Positions 52,901 through 62,668 are shown, numbered from the stretch's first letter. The stretch is 64,000 nt of DNA from Anodontia alba (GCA_964016985.1 OZ024827.1:74720953-74784952); one strand, 5' to 3'. The notes: a model not told the origin generated them from the sequence alone. Numbers and translations: made by a program.

Positions 52901-53017
52901 TCTGCTACGAGTCTCATGACCAAACAAGAGAGAGATGTACTTGGCAAGTACCATCGTTAAACTGAAAACAATGAAAATCATTATGAAAATGCCAAACTTT
53001 CGCATGGAGGCAGCCAT
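43744..53017 (-). CDS. TMPPE: Transmembrane metallophosphoesterase, TMPPE-like, complete five-exon gene
   Basis: Exons (minus strand): 53017-52276, 50712-50602, 46849-46690, 45874-45735, 43940-43744; 1350 bases, 449 residues. All introns are GT/AG and all phases join. Five hydrophobic segments (about residues 8-32, 45-64, 100-122, 128-155, 174-190) precede a calcineurin-like phosphoesterase domain. Metal-site motifs are in order: PDIHIGPTVGR (Asp223, His225), GGDLVDG (Asp255), GNHE (Asn286, His287), IAHRPQ (His364) and GHTHGGQ (His386, His388). It should be a membrane protein with a two-metal hydrolase active site; the substrate is unknown for this family. The length is close to what I recall for animal TMPPE. 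The start ATGGCTGCC has a good context (CAAG before ATG). The introns hold many MITEs, a minisatellite and a tandem array. Confidence 0.95.
44110..44415. repeat. Family A fragment and family C MITE in intron 4
   Basis: 44110-44200 is a half family-A palindrome (GAGGCACTTCTAATGAGTAC). 44208-44415 is a family C copy (TTTGCATGCTGGGTAAAAAT to GGTAAGTGTTAAC). Confidence 0.78.
44471..44732. mobile_element. Family F MITE with CTG flanks
   Basis: GGCCCGGTTGTTCAAA and its complement, CTG at 44468-44470 and 44733-44735. The inner left arm TGTGAGTAGCTTTTGCA is duplicated. Confidence 0.88.
44775..44935 (-). mobile_element. tRNA-derived SINE head
   Basis: On the minus strand GGCCTAGTGGTTAGCAC (A box, about 44908-44923) and GGGTTCGAAT (B box, 44871-44880) are 30-35 bases apart. 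The ends do not pair into an acceptor stem, so it is a SINE fragment and not a tRNA gene. Confidence 0.7.
44960..45375. repeat. Two family A palindromes in intron 4
   Basis: 44960-45170 (GGGTACTCATTGGAAGTGCC / GGCACTTCAAATGAGTACCC) and 45215-45375 (GGGTACCCATTATAAGCACC / GGCGCCTCTAATGAGAACCC). Confidence 0.82.
45735..45874 (-). CDS. TMPPE: TMPPE-like exon 4
   Basis: 140 bases, phase 2 in and phase 1 out. Acceptor TTATAG/C at 45875-45876 and donor G/GTAAGT. Encodes DPSKPVIFIAHRPQ with the fourth metal-site His. Confidence 0.93.
45881..45960. repeat. (TGAA)20 microsatellite at a splice acceptor
   Basis: Twenty perfect TGAA units; on the coding (minus) strand they read TTCA and end six bases before the exon 4 acceptor, so they take the place of the polypyrimidine tract. 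Confidence 0.97.
46105..46365. mobile_element. Family H MITE, diverged
   Basis: ACACCACAACCTCTTTATAA to GTCTTATAAAGAGG, with the inner palindrome decayed. Confidence 0.65.
46373..46584. mobile_element. Family D MITE in intron 3
   Basis: TTAACTCTTGCCTTGCTGAA to TCAGCAAGAGAAGGGTTAA, with core ACAAACAGTGCAGATCCAGA. Confidence 0.85.
46690..46849 (-). CDS. TMPPE: TMPPE-like exon 3
   Basis: 160 bases, phase 1 in and phase 2 out. Acceptor TCTTTCAG, donor CT/GTAAGT. Begins with the GNHE motif completed across the junction. Confidence 0.95.
46940..48335. repeat. Minisatellite, ~35-bp unit, about 30 copies
   Basis: Units contain GCTGGCTCATATAATACCTG followed by ACAGATTATCATGAT. Spacing is regular and there are no variable spacers between units. 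It fills part of TMPPE intron 2 and is split by a SINE at 47568-47878. Confidence 0.95.
47568..47878 (-). mobile_element. SINE inserted in the minisatellite
   Basis: ACAGATTATCATGAT lies on both sides (47553-47567, 47879-47893), though this word is also the minisatellite unit. On the minus strand the 3' end reads GACCCACAAGGGTTGATGTG, then TTGTTAAACCC. The same tail occurs at 60535-60605. Confidence 0.75.
48336..49079. repeat. Diverged tandem units with AAAGTAGGTCA word
   Basis: ATAAAGCAGGTCAGGGGTCT, ATAAAGTAGGTCACATGTCA and TTAAAGTAGGTCAGAGAAAG mark units of about 150 bp. No exon recognised. Confidence 0.6.
49080..50040. repeat. Tandem array, ~181-bp unit, about 5 copies
   Basis: Units start near 49093, 49321, 49501, 49683 and 49864 with TGAAAAATGACTAAGTTCAC, then CACATGCACATCTTCATACC, then AAACTGTAAGAGGAGTTG. 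It lies in TMPPE intron 2. Short open frames here are repeat. Confidence 0.9.
50240..50580. repeat. Family B half-element and family A palindrome
   Basis: 50255-50310 keeps only a right half of family B (AATGTCATCTGCT to GGCACTTTAAGGGTTAA). 50400-50500 is family A (GGGTACTCACCATGCCAGGG / GCTTCTAATGACTATCC). Confidence 0.68.
50602..50712 (-). CDS. TMPPE: TMPPE-like exon 2
   Basis: 111 bases, phase 1 in and out. Acceptor TTCTTGAAG before 50712; donor ACTG/GTAAAT. Encodes DLVVIGGDLVDGPVRSLEEA, the second metal-site motif. Confidence 0.93.
50856..51082. mobile_element. Family F MITE with CTG flanks, in intron 1-2 border region
   Basis: GGCTGAGTTGTTCAAA at left, GAACAACTGGGCC at right, CTG outside both (50853-50855, 51083-51085). 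The right arm of the inner hairpin is lost. It lies in TMPPE intron 1. Confidence 0.85.
51105..52234. other. Intron 1 with tRNA-like SINE fragments
   Basis: 51105-51260 is a family A remnant. 51460-51540 and 51655-51770 each carry, on the minus strand, TAGCCTAGTGG-like A boxes and a GGGTTTGATCC-like B box. No further exon seen. Confidence 0.55.
52276..53017 (-). CDS. TMPPE: TMPPE-like exon 1 (start codon and membrane segments)
   Basis: 742 coding bases; the donor CAG/GTAATC at 52275 interrupts codon 248. Encodes the N-terminal five-helix part and the first metal motif PDIHIG. Confidence 0.95.
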
Positions 53018-53268
53018 CTTGTCAACACCTACTCTCTTATATCAATTAAAATAAATGAATGCAGATTGCTTTGCATATTATGCACTAGTTTCTCACGTCT
53101 GATAAAAAAGAAAACAATACAACATGAATTATTAATTGCCCTTAGTGTAATGTAAACAAAAGGAAATGTGACTTAACGCAGTTTACATTTAGTTGTTGTA
53201 AGCGACAGAGCAAACCGAAAGTAGAATATAATATCTGAATATGACTCAAGAAAGAGCTGGAGGTGATT
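53018..53268 (-). promoter_or_regulatory. Presumed 5' UTR and promoter-proximal DNA of the TMPPE-like gene
   Basis: The region just upstream of the ATG. I see no convincing TATA box or initiator. Its far edge is a long TCTA/TCTG microsatellite. Confidence 0.35.
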
Positions 53269-53520
<252 letters not shown>

Positions 53521-53919
53521 GTACAGGGTAGTCCGGTCTATCTATGTACAGGGTAGTCCGGTAGCATTCATTGGGCACTTAAGGAATATTTTGCTGTTGT
53601 TTTGCTCGAAATATACACTAATACATTCAACACGCCTTTAGCGCATCATAACCAATAGAAATGATATTCACTACCTTAATTAGCCTTCCTTCCGCCATCA
53701 AATAGCCAATGTCAATTGGAAAATCATTTCCATAACGACATCATTTCTACTTAACCAATAGTGGATCACTCGTATTTTGGAGATTTGTAACTCGCTCATT
53801 AAGCTTCGATTCGACATTAACATTGTTGCAGTCAATTGCAGGATACATTTTCCTGAATTGATTATAAAATCAAGTGGCAAGAAGCAACGGTATAAATCTT
53901 AATTGATGGAAAACAAATA

Positions 53920-55010
53920 CCGTATTCGCCCCATTTAGCGCCCCGGGCGCTAAAAAAATTGGAAAGAGGGGGCGCCTATTAGGAACAACAATGTTGCAAG
54001 AACGGCGATTTCTTAAATCCAGTACACGCGGTAGCTTCATCATCAGAATATGTGTAAAGGTATACTGTGTACACACGGTGTAGTAAACACCGTCATAGTA
54101 GTTATTTATAGATCAGGGGTGCTGACGCATATTGTAAAAAAAGAAGTTGATTAAACACGCGGCCACTATTGCAACTGGGGTCTGTAAACAGCCTGCAACC
54201 ATCCGGTCGCAGGTATCGTTGATAGAGTTTATAGGCTGATCGGGCATGTCGCTGTCTGCAACAGTTTACTGATGCGAGGGACTTTTTTTTTTTTTTTTTC
54301 TGGGTACGTTATTTACCCTTCCGAGAGCCCCATTTGTAAAACAGTCAGTTTTGGACGAATCCAAATTCGGAAGGGTTGACAGCGTCCGTTTCTTTTCTTT
54401 TCTTTCTCTTTTTTTTAAAGTAACTAACTGGGCTGTGCGAAGTGAAATATCATGAAAAGTAGTTTTAATTTTGAGGCTTGCTAAAGAATTATTAGCGCGA
54501 TATCGTTCGGCAGCAACGCTCTCTGTTGTGAAAGTGGGAAGTCTGCTTCCACAATGTGGGAAGCTGATTGTTTTGACCGTGAATTTTGGATACACAAAAG
54601 TTGTGACATTATAAAAGACGTTTGGACCCAAGTGGAAGGAGAAATTCTTTACACTGCCAGGAAACTTAATAACCGACATGATAAATATGCAGGGGAAAAA
54701 TCTCCGTTGGATATGTACCGCGTGAAATTAGTAAAACTGTTGCTTTTTTTCTTGAAACATAGTGGAAGCGTAAACGTGTAAAGTGACAAGCAGTCAACAC
54801 AGATGCATTGAGATAGTGGAGGGCTTTAAAATGCCTTTTGTGTTTAGCTTTACAGCAGATCCGGCAATGACTGGAAGGCTGAAATTTTTACTTTCGGTAA
54901 GTGAAAAATATTTTTCTCTGACTGCAGAAGGGGGCGCTAATAACATTTTTCTTGGAAAAACCGTGAGGGGGCGCTTATAGGGGCAGGGGCGCTAAATGGG
55001 ATGAATACGG
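53920..55010. mobile_element. Family I element, 1.1 kb, carrying a coding fragment
   Basis: The left end TACCGTATTCGCCCCATTTA and the reversed right end TACCGTATTCATCCCATTTA are inverted repeats that continue as GCGCCCC. Both ends are bounded by TA (53918-53919, 55011-55012). It holds no transposase but has a broken coding piece at 54554-54930. Confidence 0.82.
54554..54930 (+). pseudogene. Captured or remnant protein domain, frameshifted, function unknown
   Basis: One frame reads VWTQVEGEILYTARKLNNRH then DKYAGEKS..LLLFFLKHSGSV; after a shift at about 54775 the next frame continues VTSSQHRCIEIVEGFKMPFV and FSFTADPAMTGRLKFLLS. Amino acid composition and the motif order (NxxDKYA, FxxxxGS, then a basic/acidic strand) suggest a real folded domain. 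I have a memory of similar uncharacterised multicopy proteins in marine invertebrates, but I cannot name the family. At least one frameshift makes this copy unlikely to be translated as a whole. It could be host sequence picked up by the element or the decayed cargo gene of its parent. Confidence 0.5.
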
Positions 55011-55012
55011 TA

Positions 55013-56410
55013 GAGCATTTTTGAACTTAGCTTTTGTTCGCCTCTTTCAGAAGTGAACGTTGAAAGAATTGTGCAAAGAAGGCATTGCTGAAGAAGTTTT
55101 AAGTAAAAGTATTTTATTGCTTGAAGGTTAAAGTTCTGAACTTTTATTCAACAAATTAACTTTCCAGTTTGTTAGCATCTTTGTGAAATATGAGCTTGAA
55201 AATTCCATGACCTAAATTAACTTGTAGCAGATCGTATGTTTTTTGCAGGTGAGGGAAAATAAAAAAAGTATGATTGGGGTCCATTCAAAAGCCCCAAACC
55301 ACCCCCAACATACACCAAACCTCTCTAAACCACCAAAAAACATAGTTATAATGGTTCAGCAGTATTATTGTGTTGGCTGTGTGGTGTCAACAATGATAGG
55401 AAGTTAAACAATCTCAGTTAAGAATTTATTTATCATGGTTAAAATGTCTGTTTTCAGGACCATTACAAAATTACTGTTTACTGCATAGTTGTCTGCAGTG
55501 CATATATTAATGTTATAAAACATAAGTTGACAGCTTTGACATGAAAACGCATTTTGAGAAAGCCCCCAGAAGTCAATTGTCATGTGATCCCCTATTGGTA
55601 AAAATGATCCGGTATTGGCAGAAGTACATGTTGACAAAAACTATACAACATATTAGCACTTAAACAGGACAAATTCAAAAGTTATGCACATTCCAAAGGG
55701 TGATGAAAAAATGCTACTTTATGACATATATGCTTCAGTCTGCAAGAGTTATTTTTTTTCCCCCATAAACACGATACTTGGATAGTGAGCCGCTAATGGC
55801 GAATTGAGTGTAACATGGAAAAAACTATTTTCAAAAGCTCAATAGATAAGTGCTCATGCAAGCAAAATAATTAACAACATATAAATCAATAACACTTTAA
55901 ATCTGGCTACCCTATTAAAATTTATTTCTCAGATTTTCCCATTTAACATTGCACAGGGCTTCTTCTGAACCTTACATTATGTTACATATATTTGTTTTAT
56001 GTTTTCTCATTAGGCATTGAGTATCTCAAGTATATTTATAATAATTTAAACAGAAAACTGCTGCACATGGCACAAGCGATAGTCAGTTATTCATTCGGAT
56101 GATTTTGGACTTTTCCATTGGGCATCAAATATTGAAAAGTCTGCAAAACTGGACATTTGGCAAATGCATTTGCAATTTAACTGTTGAGGAAAAAGAAATG
56201 CACATGTTTATCAAATCAAAACTCTTAATCAAGGTCTTCTAAAGAACAGCCTATGGATACCAGGCGCACAGTGTTAACAGCTGCATGATGTTACCAGACT
56301 CAACTGTATCTGTCTGTCTGTCCACCTGCCTGCCTGTCTGTATCTATTTTAGTAGTTATGCTATTGCTCCCACATAATGTGCAGATCTTCCTAGGTAGAA
56401 AAGTACCTAC
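55013..56410. other. No gene or clear repeat seen
   Basis: AT-rich. A minus-strand frame at 55404-55637 has no domain. A short TCTGTCTGTC run lies near 56310. Confidence 0.45.
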
Positions 56411-56412
56411 AT

Positions 56413-56771
56413 ACCGTATTCAACCTAATAACCGCACTGTGCGCTAAGGTTTTTCAAAATTACTTGGGGCACTTAGTTGTGTTAAAACATGCATCGACCT
56501 ACTTAGGGTACATTATAAAAAAGATCAGAAAAGGGCGTTTGATGATGATTATGCGATTTTCTTTCCTGATTTTCTTCATGAAGGCATATACAATGTAATG
56601 TGGGTACTTATTTGAATTGCATCAACTTGTCGATGCAATTCAAATGAGTACACACAAGATATGTCTTTATAAAGAAGTAGACAAAAAGTACACTGGCTGT
56701 AATCTAAAGACTACGAAATCGCTTGACTGTGCGCTAATAGGAGTATGTGCTGTAATTAGGTCGAATACGGT
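56413..56771. mobile_element. Family I MITE, 359 bp
   Basis: CCGTATTCAACCTAATAACC at left; the reversed right end is CCGTATTCGACCTAATTACA. TA lies on both sides. The inner palindrome TTGAATTGCATCAACTTGTC / GATGCAATTCAAATGAGT is shared with 14285-14675. Confidence 0.85.
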
Positions 56772-56964
56772 ATATATGGATAAAGTGTCTTGCTCAAGGA
56801 CACAACACTTGGTGGTTGCTTGGGCTGAACTTGCTTACGCTTGATTCTGAATCTGATGCTGCTCCACTCAAACCTGAAGCAGTTCTTGTTTCTATTTTTT
56901 ATAAATACATGTAATCTTCTGGATAGAATGATATTGAGTCTTCAGTTTGCTTGTTTGCAGATGA

Positions 56965-57115
56965 CTTTCATAGCTAGAGGAGTATCCACATAATATTTTT
57001 CTTATTTCTCGACAAAAACATATGTTGTGGGTACTCATTAGAAGTGCCTCGGTGAGGCACTTCTAATGAGTACCCACAACATATGTTTTCATTGAGAAAT
57101 AAGAAAGATATCTGT
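56965..57115. repeat. Family A palindrome, well preserved
   Basis: AACATATGTTGTGGGTACTC and its complement flank AGAAGTGCCTCGGTGAGGCA. One of the cleanest copies in the window. Confidence 0.92.
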
Positions 57116-57326
57116 TGCTATGTCCTTATAGGAACACCCACAGGCTTCATTTCCTTTCCTTTCGGACTATGCCTTTACAGGCTGTATTCTGCACTCTGGT
57201 ATTCTTCACTATAGTTTTAAATAGCTCTTCTGTAAATTGTTTTCTCTGGTAGATTTCTGATAACAGTTTGTGAAAAGGGTAAAAAATCTATTGGGATGCA
57301 AGGCTGTGAGGTCGAAGTATTTTAAA

Positions 57327-57830
57327 TCATTTAGTCCTGTCTGTGCACTGCCCTAGTTCTTCCATGATCTGCTTTCTCCAGCTAGGTATCTCCTCATGTC
57401 CATTATATCCAAGCAGGGTGTAGACATCTAGTGTGTGGATACCCAACTCTTCCCTCAGTAAGGTAAAAAGACTACCGTAGATCTCTATAGCTCTTGATAA
57501 GTTTATTTTTTCAATCCAAATGTGTTGATATTTTTCTTATTTCTCCACAAAAACATATGTTGTGGGTACTCATTAGAAGTGACTAAAAAGTGCCTCGCTG
57601 AGGCACTTCTTCACAAAAACATATGTTGTGGGTACTCATTAGAAAATCCTCACTGAGGCACTTCTGATGAGTACCCACTACATATGTTTTTGTGGAGAGA
57701 AAAGAAAAATATTTACCTGATACCCACTCTTATCTAGATCTTTGATCTCTCATCTTCATACAGGTGACACTCGAGCAGGTAATGCTGTACTGTCTCCACT
57801 GGTTTACAGACTTCCAACATTGGCTATTGC
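57327..57830 (-). pseudogene. LINE-type reverse transcriptase, C-terminal remnant
   Basis: On the minus strand a piece at about 57737-57830 reads VCKPVETVQHYLLECHLYED, a C-x(n)-H-x4-C pattern that closes many non-LTR retrotransposon ORF2 proteins. After a family A insertion the frame resumes at about 57490 with LREELGIHTLDVYTLLGYNG and ends KQIMEELGQCTDRTK at a stop (57327-57329). No RT catalytic core is left. The match is to the family pattern by eye; the clade is not determined. Confidence 0.55.
57484..57736. repeat. Family A palindrome with duplicated half, inside the LINE remnant
   Basis: ACATATGTTGTGGGTACTCA occurs twice before the right arm GGCACTTCTGATGAGTACCC. It separates the two LINE pieces. 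Confidence 0.85.
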
Positions 57831-57943
57831 ACTTCACCTAGCATTTTACCAGATAGAAAGTGTTAAGTGCCACAGCTCTAAAAAGTTTCCCTATACCTCA
57901 TATTAATTCTGCTTGAGTTCTGCAAGTTCTGCAAAGCCAGTGA

Positions 57944-58043
<100 letters not shown>

Positions 58044-58502
58044 GGGGGGTGGGGTGGGGGGGGTGTGGATGTGTAGCAGCCCTGTAAATTACATATTGTG
58101 AAGAGTCAGTTAAACCAAGGCTCGGATTTTCATTCTTTTATATGTTCTTTGTTTCTAGGGTAGATTTTATTTGACAGCCTAGGAAGATTCCCTTTACTTG
58201 GCTTGTAATGAATACCATGTATTTCTTTTCATTTCAAACCATTAAACATCATTCTTTATGGTCTTCTCAAAAAATTTCTGATGCTCTTACCTTTCTTTGG
58301 GATAATATATTTATAATTAATTTAGTACTAAATTATATAGGTAACTTGTGGGCATTCTGATGGGTATTACATGTATTTGTGCACCGCATGTTGCTAATTT
58401 GTTTCTGTTTTGTTACAAGAGATACTTCATGTTGTCTGTCTCTGCAGAAAACCTAGCCTATGTTATTGAGGCATTTATAATGATTTCTAAGTACATGTAT
58501 TT

Positions 58503-58749
58503 TTGGCGGGCCCCCGTAGCCTAGTGGATAAGAGAGTTGACTCTTAATCCATTAGGTTTCTCACCGCTGTGGTTCGAGCCTCGCTCGGGTCATATGTGGG
58601 AAAGCCAAGTTCTGCTTACGGATGGTCAGGTGGTTTTTCTCCGGGTTCTCCGGTTTTCGCCCACCTTTGATGAACGATCGGCTCGATATAAGTGAAATAT
58701 TCTTGAAAGGGCCGTAAAACCCAAATCAAAAAAAAAAAAAAAAAAAAAA
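58503..58749 (+). mobile_element. SINE-2 with poly(A) tail and 14-bp target duplication
   Basis: AAGTACATGTATTT flanks it (58489-58502, 58750-58763). A box TAGCCTAGTGG (58517-58527), B box GGTTCGAGCC (58571-58580), a central block GGTTTTTCTCCGGGTTCTCC that resembles a conserved SINE core domain, then GGGCCGTAAAACCC and A(24+). It looks recent. Confidence 0.93.
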
Positions 58750-58918
58750 AAGTACATGTATTTAGATGACTTGCATAAAATTGATAATATATATTTGAAT
58801 AAACAGTTGATAAAATTTACACTAAATTAACTTTAGCAAATTCTTCTGATACTGAAGCTCTATTTCTGGATTTAAACTTTTCAGTATCTAATTGCATAAT
58901 ATATTGCTTAAGAAATAG

Positions 58919-59078
58919 ATGAGCTCTAGCAGTGCATTGTTGAGTAATAGTTCACTGTTTGGAGGTCAGTTGTAATGTAAATCAAATTGCCGAGCATGAA
59001 GCTCGAGTGATATATCTACTTACAACTGACCTCCAAACAGTGAATTATTACTCAACAATTTCCACACTAGAGCTGATC
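58919..59078. repeat. Inverted-repeat element, arms ~45 bp
   Basis: TTGTTGAGTAATAGTTCACT..GGAGGTCAGTTGTAA is mirrored by TTACAACTGACCTCCAAACA..TACTCAACAA. The loop holds GAGCATGAAGCTC. Confidence 0.88.
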
Positions 59079-59391
59079 TAATTTGATTCTAGCACACTGA
59101 AAATCGAAGAAAATGCATTTGTTTCCTTCAGGTTCTCCGTAGTATTTGCCATTGTTGAAAACACTCCTGCCTACTCTATTGACTGTATCATATATATGCT
59201 TGATTTTACAACATATCTGATGCGTGAAAATGAGGTTATACTATCTATCATTGAGTATACCAGACATCAGAAAAATTTGACAAGAAGTCATAAACTGCTG
59301 TTCTTCAAATCGTGCCCGTCTTCCCAGTGAATTGTTGCACAATACAATATGTGTTTTTATACCATTGACTATATGGTCGAGGTTTGATTGT

Positions 59392-59556
59392 TTGTGTTGA
59401 AGTTTTACAGCCTAGTCAACCCAGTGGGTCATGTCGAGCGCGATTGGTTTACCTAACCACAAGTTTACTGGGCAGGCTTTGTCCTCTAAACGTGCACATT
59501 CTTTCACCAGAAACTGGCAACTGCCCTTCTTGAATCAGTGGAAGGGAGAGAATGAA
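59392..59556 (-). mobile_element. SINE-1 copy, truncated
   Basis: On the + strand GTTGAAGTTTTACAGCCTAG to GGAAGGGAGAGAATGA. The tRNA-like half is absent. Confidence 0.82.
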
Positions 59557-59985
59557 ATGATTTTTTATCGTATCTCTGAATTAATGTTGCCAACATTAAT
59601 TCAAATATATGATAAAAATCATGTTATTTTTGATCCAGTTCAAAAACAAAAGACTAATTGAAATTTTACATACCACATTTTATGATCATATTAATACCAA
59701 ATATCAATTTAGGTGTAAAAAAAAAAAAAAATAGCTGTTTTTCCGCTAACATGCTGAAAAAAAATTTGGTTGGTAGGTAGGAGAAACTTTTTTTTATTTT
59801 TCTACTTTTTCTCGAGAAAAGAACAGGGTCGGGCCTGTAATTTTATGAAAATACAGGTATTTTGTTAAGGGCCGGTACTTTACATTTTATTTTGCATTTT
59901 TACTGATAAAGAGTAGCAGAGTCGGGTGTTTGAAACAGTGTCGGTTGGGTAAGCATAAACACAGCTATTTTTTTTAACGCCTTAT
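59557..59985. other. No gene seen
   Basis: AT-rich with a short palindrome (AATTAATGTTGCCAACATTAATT) near 59579 and a poly(A) run. Confidence 0.45.
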
Positions 59986-60194
59986 TAACCCTTAAAGCGC
60001 CAAGAAAAACTGCATCTGAAAATGTCATCTGTTTATGTCGTCTGCTGAATATTCTTGCAAACTTCTCAAAGCTATTTTTTGCATACTGGCATACAGTCTG
60101 ATCTGGGTCCACACTGTTTGCAGAAATGACTTTTAAAATCACAAGCAGACGACAAAGCAGATGACAATTGTTGTGATTGGCGCTTTAAGGGTTA
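59986..60194. mobile_element. Family J MITE
   Basis: TTAACCCTTAAAGCGCCAAG to TTGGCGCTTTAAGGGTTAA; the core has lost its left half (only GTCTGATCTGGGTCCACACT remains). It matches 12998-13240. Confidence 0.85.
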
Positions 60195-60376
60195 AAACTT
60201 TCTTGGATAAAAATTGACTAGTTTTAAAGAATATGGAGCCTTTAAATTAATAGTGAGTGTATTCATGAAACTATAAAGTCAGAAAACTGGTCAAATATAA
60301 AATTAAGTTTAAAATTTTATTCAAATTAGTTTAGTAGTTTTGCATGTTTCTAGAATATTTATTTATCCTAAGTATT

Positions 60377-60711
60377 GAGGCCCTCCTAGGGTACCTGTTC
60401 CCTTGTTCCCCTGAAATATTTCAACATTTTCCCTTATTCCCCAAAATCAAAATCTTAATTTTCTATGTTCCCTGATCCCCAAAATTACCTTTGTTCCCCA
60501 TTATGACTTATTATAATCGTTTCATTACAGAACCATGTTAGTTCACCATTTTAACGCAAATGACCCACATGGGTTGATGCGTCGTTAAACCTGAACTCAT
60601 CATCATCATACCTTTGTTCCCCTGTTCCCTTCATTTTTAGACTTGTGTTCCTCTATTCCCCTGAAATAAATGACATTATTCCCCTGTTCCCAGAACCCCT
60701 GGGAGGGCCTC
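60377..60711. mobile_element. 335-bp TIR element with 6-bp target duplication AGTATT
   Basis: GAGGCCCTCCTAGGG and the complement of CCCTGGGAGGGCCTC are its ends. AGTATT is at 60371-60376 and 60712-60717. It is rich in TTCCCCTGTTCCC words. A SINE tail sits inside at about 60535-60605. The minus-strand frame 60606-60827 crosses its border and is not a gene. Confidence 0.82.
60535..60605 (+). mobile_element. SINE 3' tail fragment
   Basis: GACCCACATGGGTTGATGCG, then TCGTTAAACCTGAACTCATC with a (CAT) run. The same tail is at 47568-47600 on the other strand. Confidence 0.7.
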
Positions 60712-60992
60712 AGTATTGGGACAGACAGGTCTGAGCAAATGGCGTAACCCTGATGAGAAGCTGCATGCTGCACAATCTGATCCAGAACTACACTGCTTGC
60801 CACTATTTCTGCAGTTTTTAGACACAACTGGTAATATTATGGGTAAATAGGGCTGTTGGCTGGTTTTAAATGCATCCAGAAAATTGTGTTTATTTTCCTT
60901 TTAAAAAAGTTTACTTTGCAGACCCTACTGAATAGAAGCAATTTTACCATATTTACTCAAAGTATTTAGACACCTTATTACCTTGCCATACT

Positions 60993-61200
60993 TAACCCTG
61001 GTCCTGCTGAACCCGGATATGCCCTGCCTTTGCAAACAGTGTAGATCCAGGTCAGTTGGCTTCTGAAGAAGCCAACTGATCTGGATCTGCACTGTTTATT
61101 AAGTATGTGAATTTATAGATACAATCTGGATCAAACAATCTGATTGGCTGAAAATTATAATGGGTGTGGCATCTTAATTTATTCAGCATGACAAGGGTTA
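60993..61200. mobile_element. Family D MITE
   Basis: TTAACCCTGGTCCTGCTGAA to TTCAGCATGACAAGGGTTAA with an intact core hairpin. Confidence 0.88.
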
Positions 61201-61669
61201 AGATTTGAACAAGTCCTTTCTAGTACCTGTTCATATGTACCATATATATCCTAAGTATTGGAACACATTTACTCTTTACCATACTTGTCCAAAAATCTGA
61301 AAAAAAATCTGTTCTAGTTAATCTATTACCTGATGACTTGTCTAAAATATTGTTTGATGAATGGCAAACAGTGTAGACCCTGAACAGATGCTGCATTTTG
61401 CAGCACCTGATCTGGATCTATGCTGTTTGCTCAGGCCTGTCTGTTCCAGTACTTGGGGTTATTACATTATCTAAAATACTATGATTCTTTGGCATCTGAT
61501 CTTAGTCTACACTGTTTTCTCCAGCCTGTTTCTCTAAAATACTTGGTGGGGAAATAAGTTATATAATGAAAAAAAACAACAAAAAAAACCTGAAATATTG
61601 AGTTTCATCTTTTTTTGATAATACTCATATTTTCCAGTCTTGTTTTGCTTATTGTGCTTGGCAGATATA
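61201..61669. repeat. Decayed repeats with CAAACAGTGTAGACCC core
   Basis: GGCAAACAGTGTAGACCCTG at about 61364 pairs with GATCTGGATCTATGCTGTTT. A half core lies at about 61490-61520. No gene. Confidence 0.65.
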
Positions 61670-61882
61670 TAAACCCTTAAAATATCAAGCAAAATTTGTA
61701 GCAGCCAACATTCTACGGTAATTTTTCAAGACTTATTTTCTAAATAAGTCAACATTTCATGTGAGTCATCTGCATAGCAGAGATCCATTTGAGATGTCAA
61801 GACTTATTTTCTATGAAAAAGAATGAAATAAGAAATTTAAAATTGTCGTCTGCTGCAGTTGTGATTGGCGCTTTAGGGGTTG
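61670..61882. mobile_element. Family B MITE
   Basis: AAACCCTTAAAATATCAAGC to ATTGGCGCTTTAGGGGTT, with inner flank TTGTCGTCTGCTGCAGTTGT. Confidence 0.82.
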
Positions 61883-62668
61883 ATGTCATTCTTTTTTTTC
61901 TAATTTCAGATAGAGATTTGCCTGATGTTGCCAACAGATATTCACCATATTGAGAGCCATTTCATTTAACACTTGAATGCACTGGATAATGTAAAATGTC
62001 TGTCACTTAATTCATAATAAATGTCAGAGTTACACTGCAGAAAAAAAAAAATCCAATACACAGGTCATTTTGCACATCTGTATAATCTGGCCAGGGTCTG
62101 TGGTTGTTTAGTAAATAATGGGTAAAAATTGCAGCAGACAAAATTGTTGTTTTTTTTTATTACTTTTTACAAAAAGAAATATAGATTTGGTGTTTCATCC
62201 AAATTCCTCTTAACGCTTAGCACTCTGGGTAAAAGTTTTAGAAGACGACAATTTGAATTTAACCCAGTCATTAAAGTCACCACTGGACTTACACCATCAA
62301 AATTAAGCTTTTCAATGCCTTATGTCCATAACTAGTTGATGGATTCTAGTCAGACTTAATATATGGTATAATAGATGGTCTGAATTGGTGACCTTTACCC
62401 AGTTTTCATGGCCAGCATGGGACTTGCACTATTTTAAGAAAAAGCTTTTCAACAGTTTATCTCATTGGATGATTGGATGGATTCAGGTCAAACTTGACTG
62501 GCCATTCCAAGATGGTGCCTCTGTTGCAATTCTTTTCTGTTTGTGTGTTGGTGGTTTTATGTATGGCATTTGTTTTGTCGCTGTTTGTTCCTCATTTCTT
62601 CTTTTGGTGCCTCAGGAAGGTTATGCTTCGTGACTGTGGCATTTCCTGTGTATCTTTACTTATATATA
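61883..62668. other. No supported gene
   Basis: Two overlapping + frames (62385-62633 and 62473-62751) are hydrophobic by chance composition; neither has a domain or splice context. A family C left end (CGCTTAGCACTCTGGGTAAA) lies alone at 62212. Confidence 0.45.

Noticed and set aside
54266..54679. Minus-strand 137-codon frame as a gene
   Set aside because: It lies antisense to the better coding fragment at 54554-54930 and is Lys/Ser-rich low complexity at its end.
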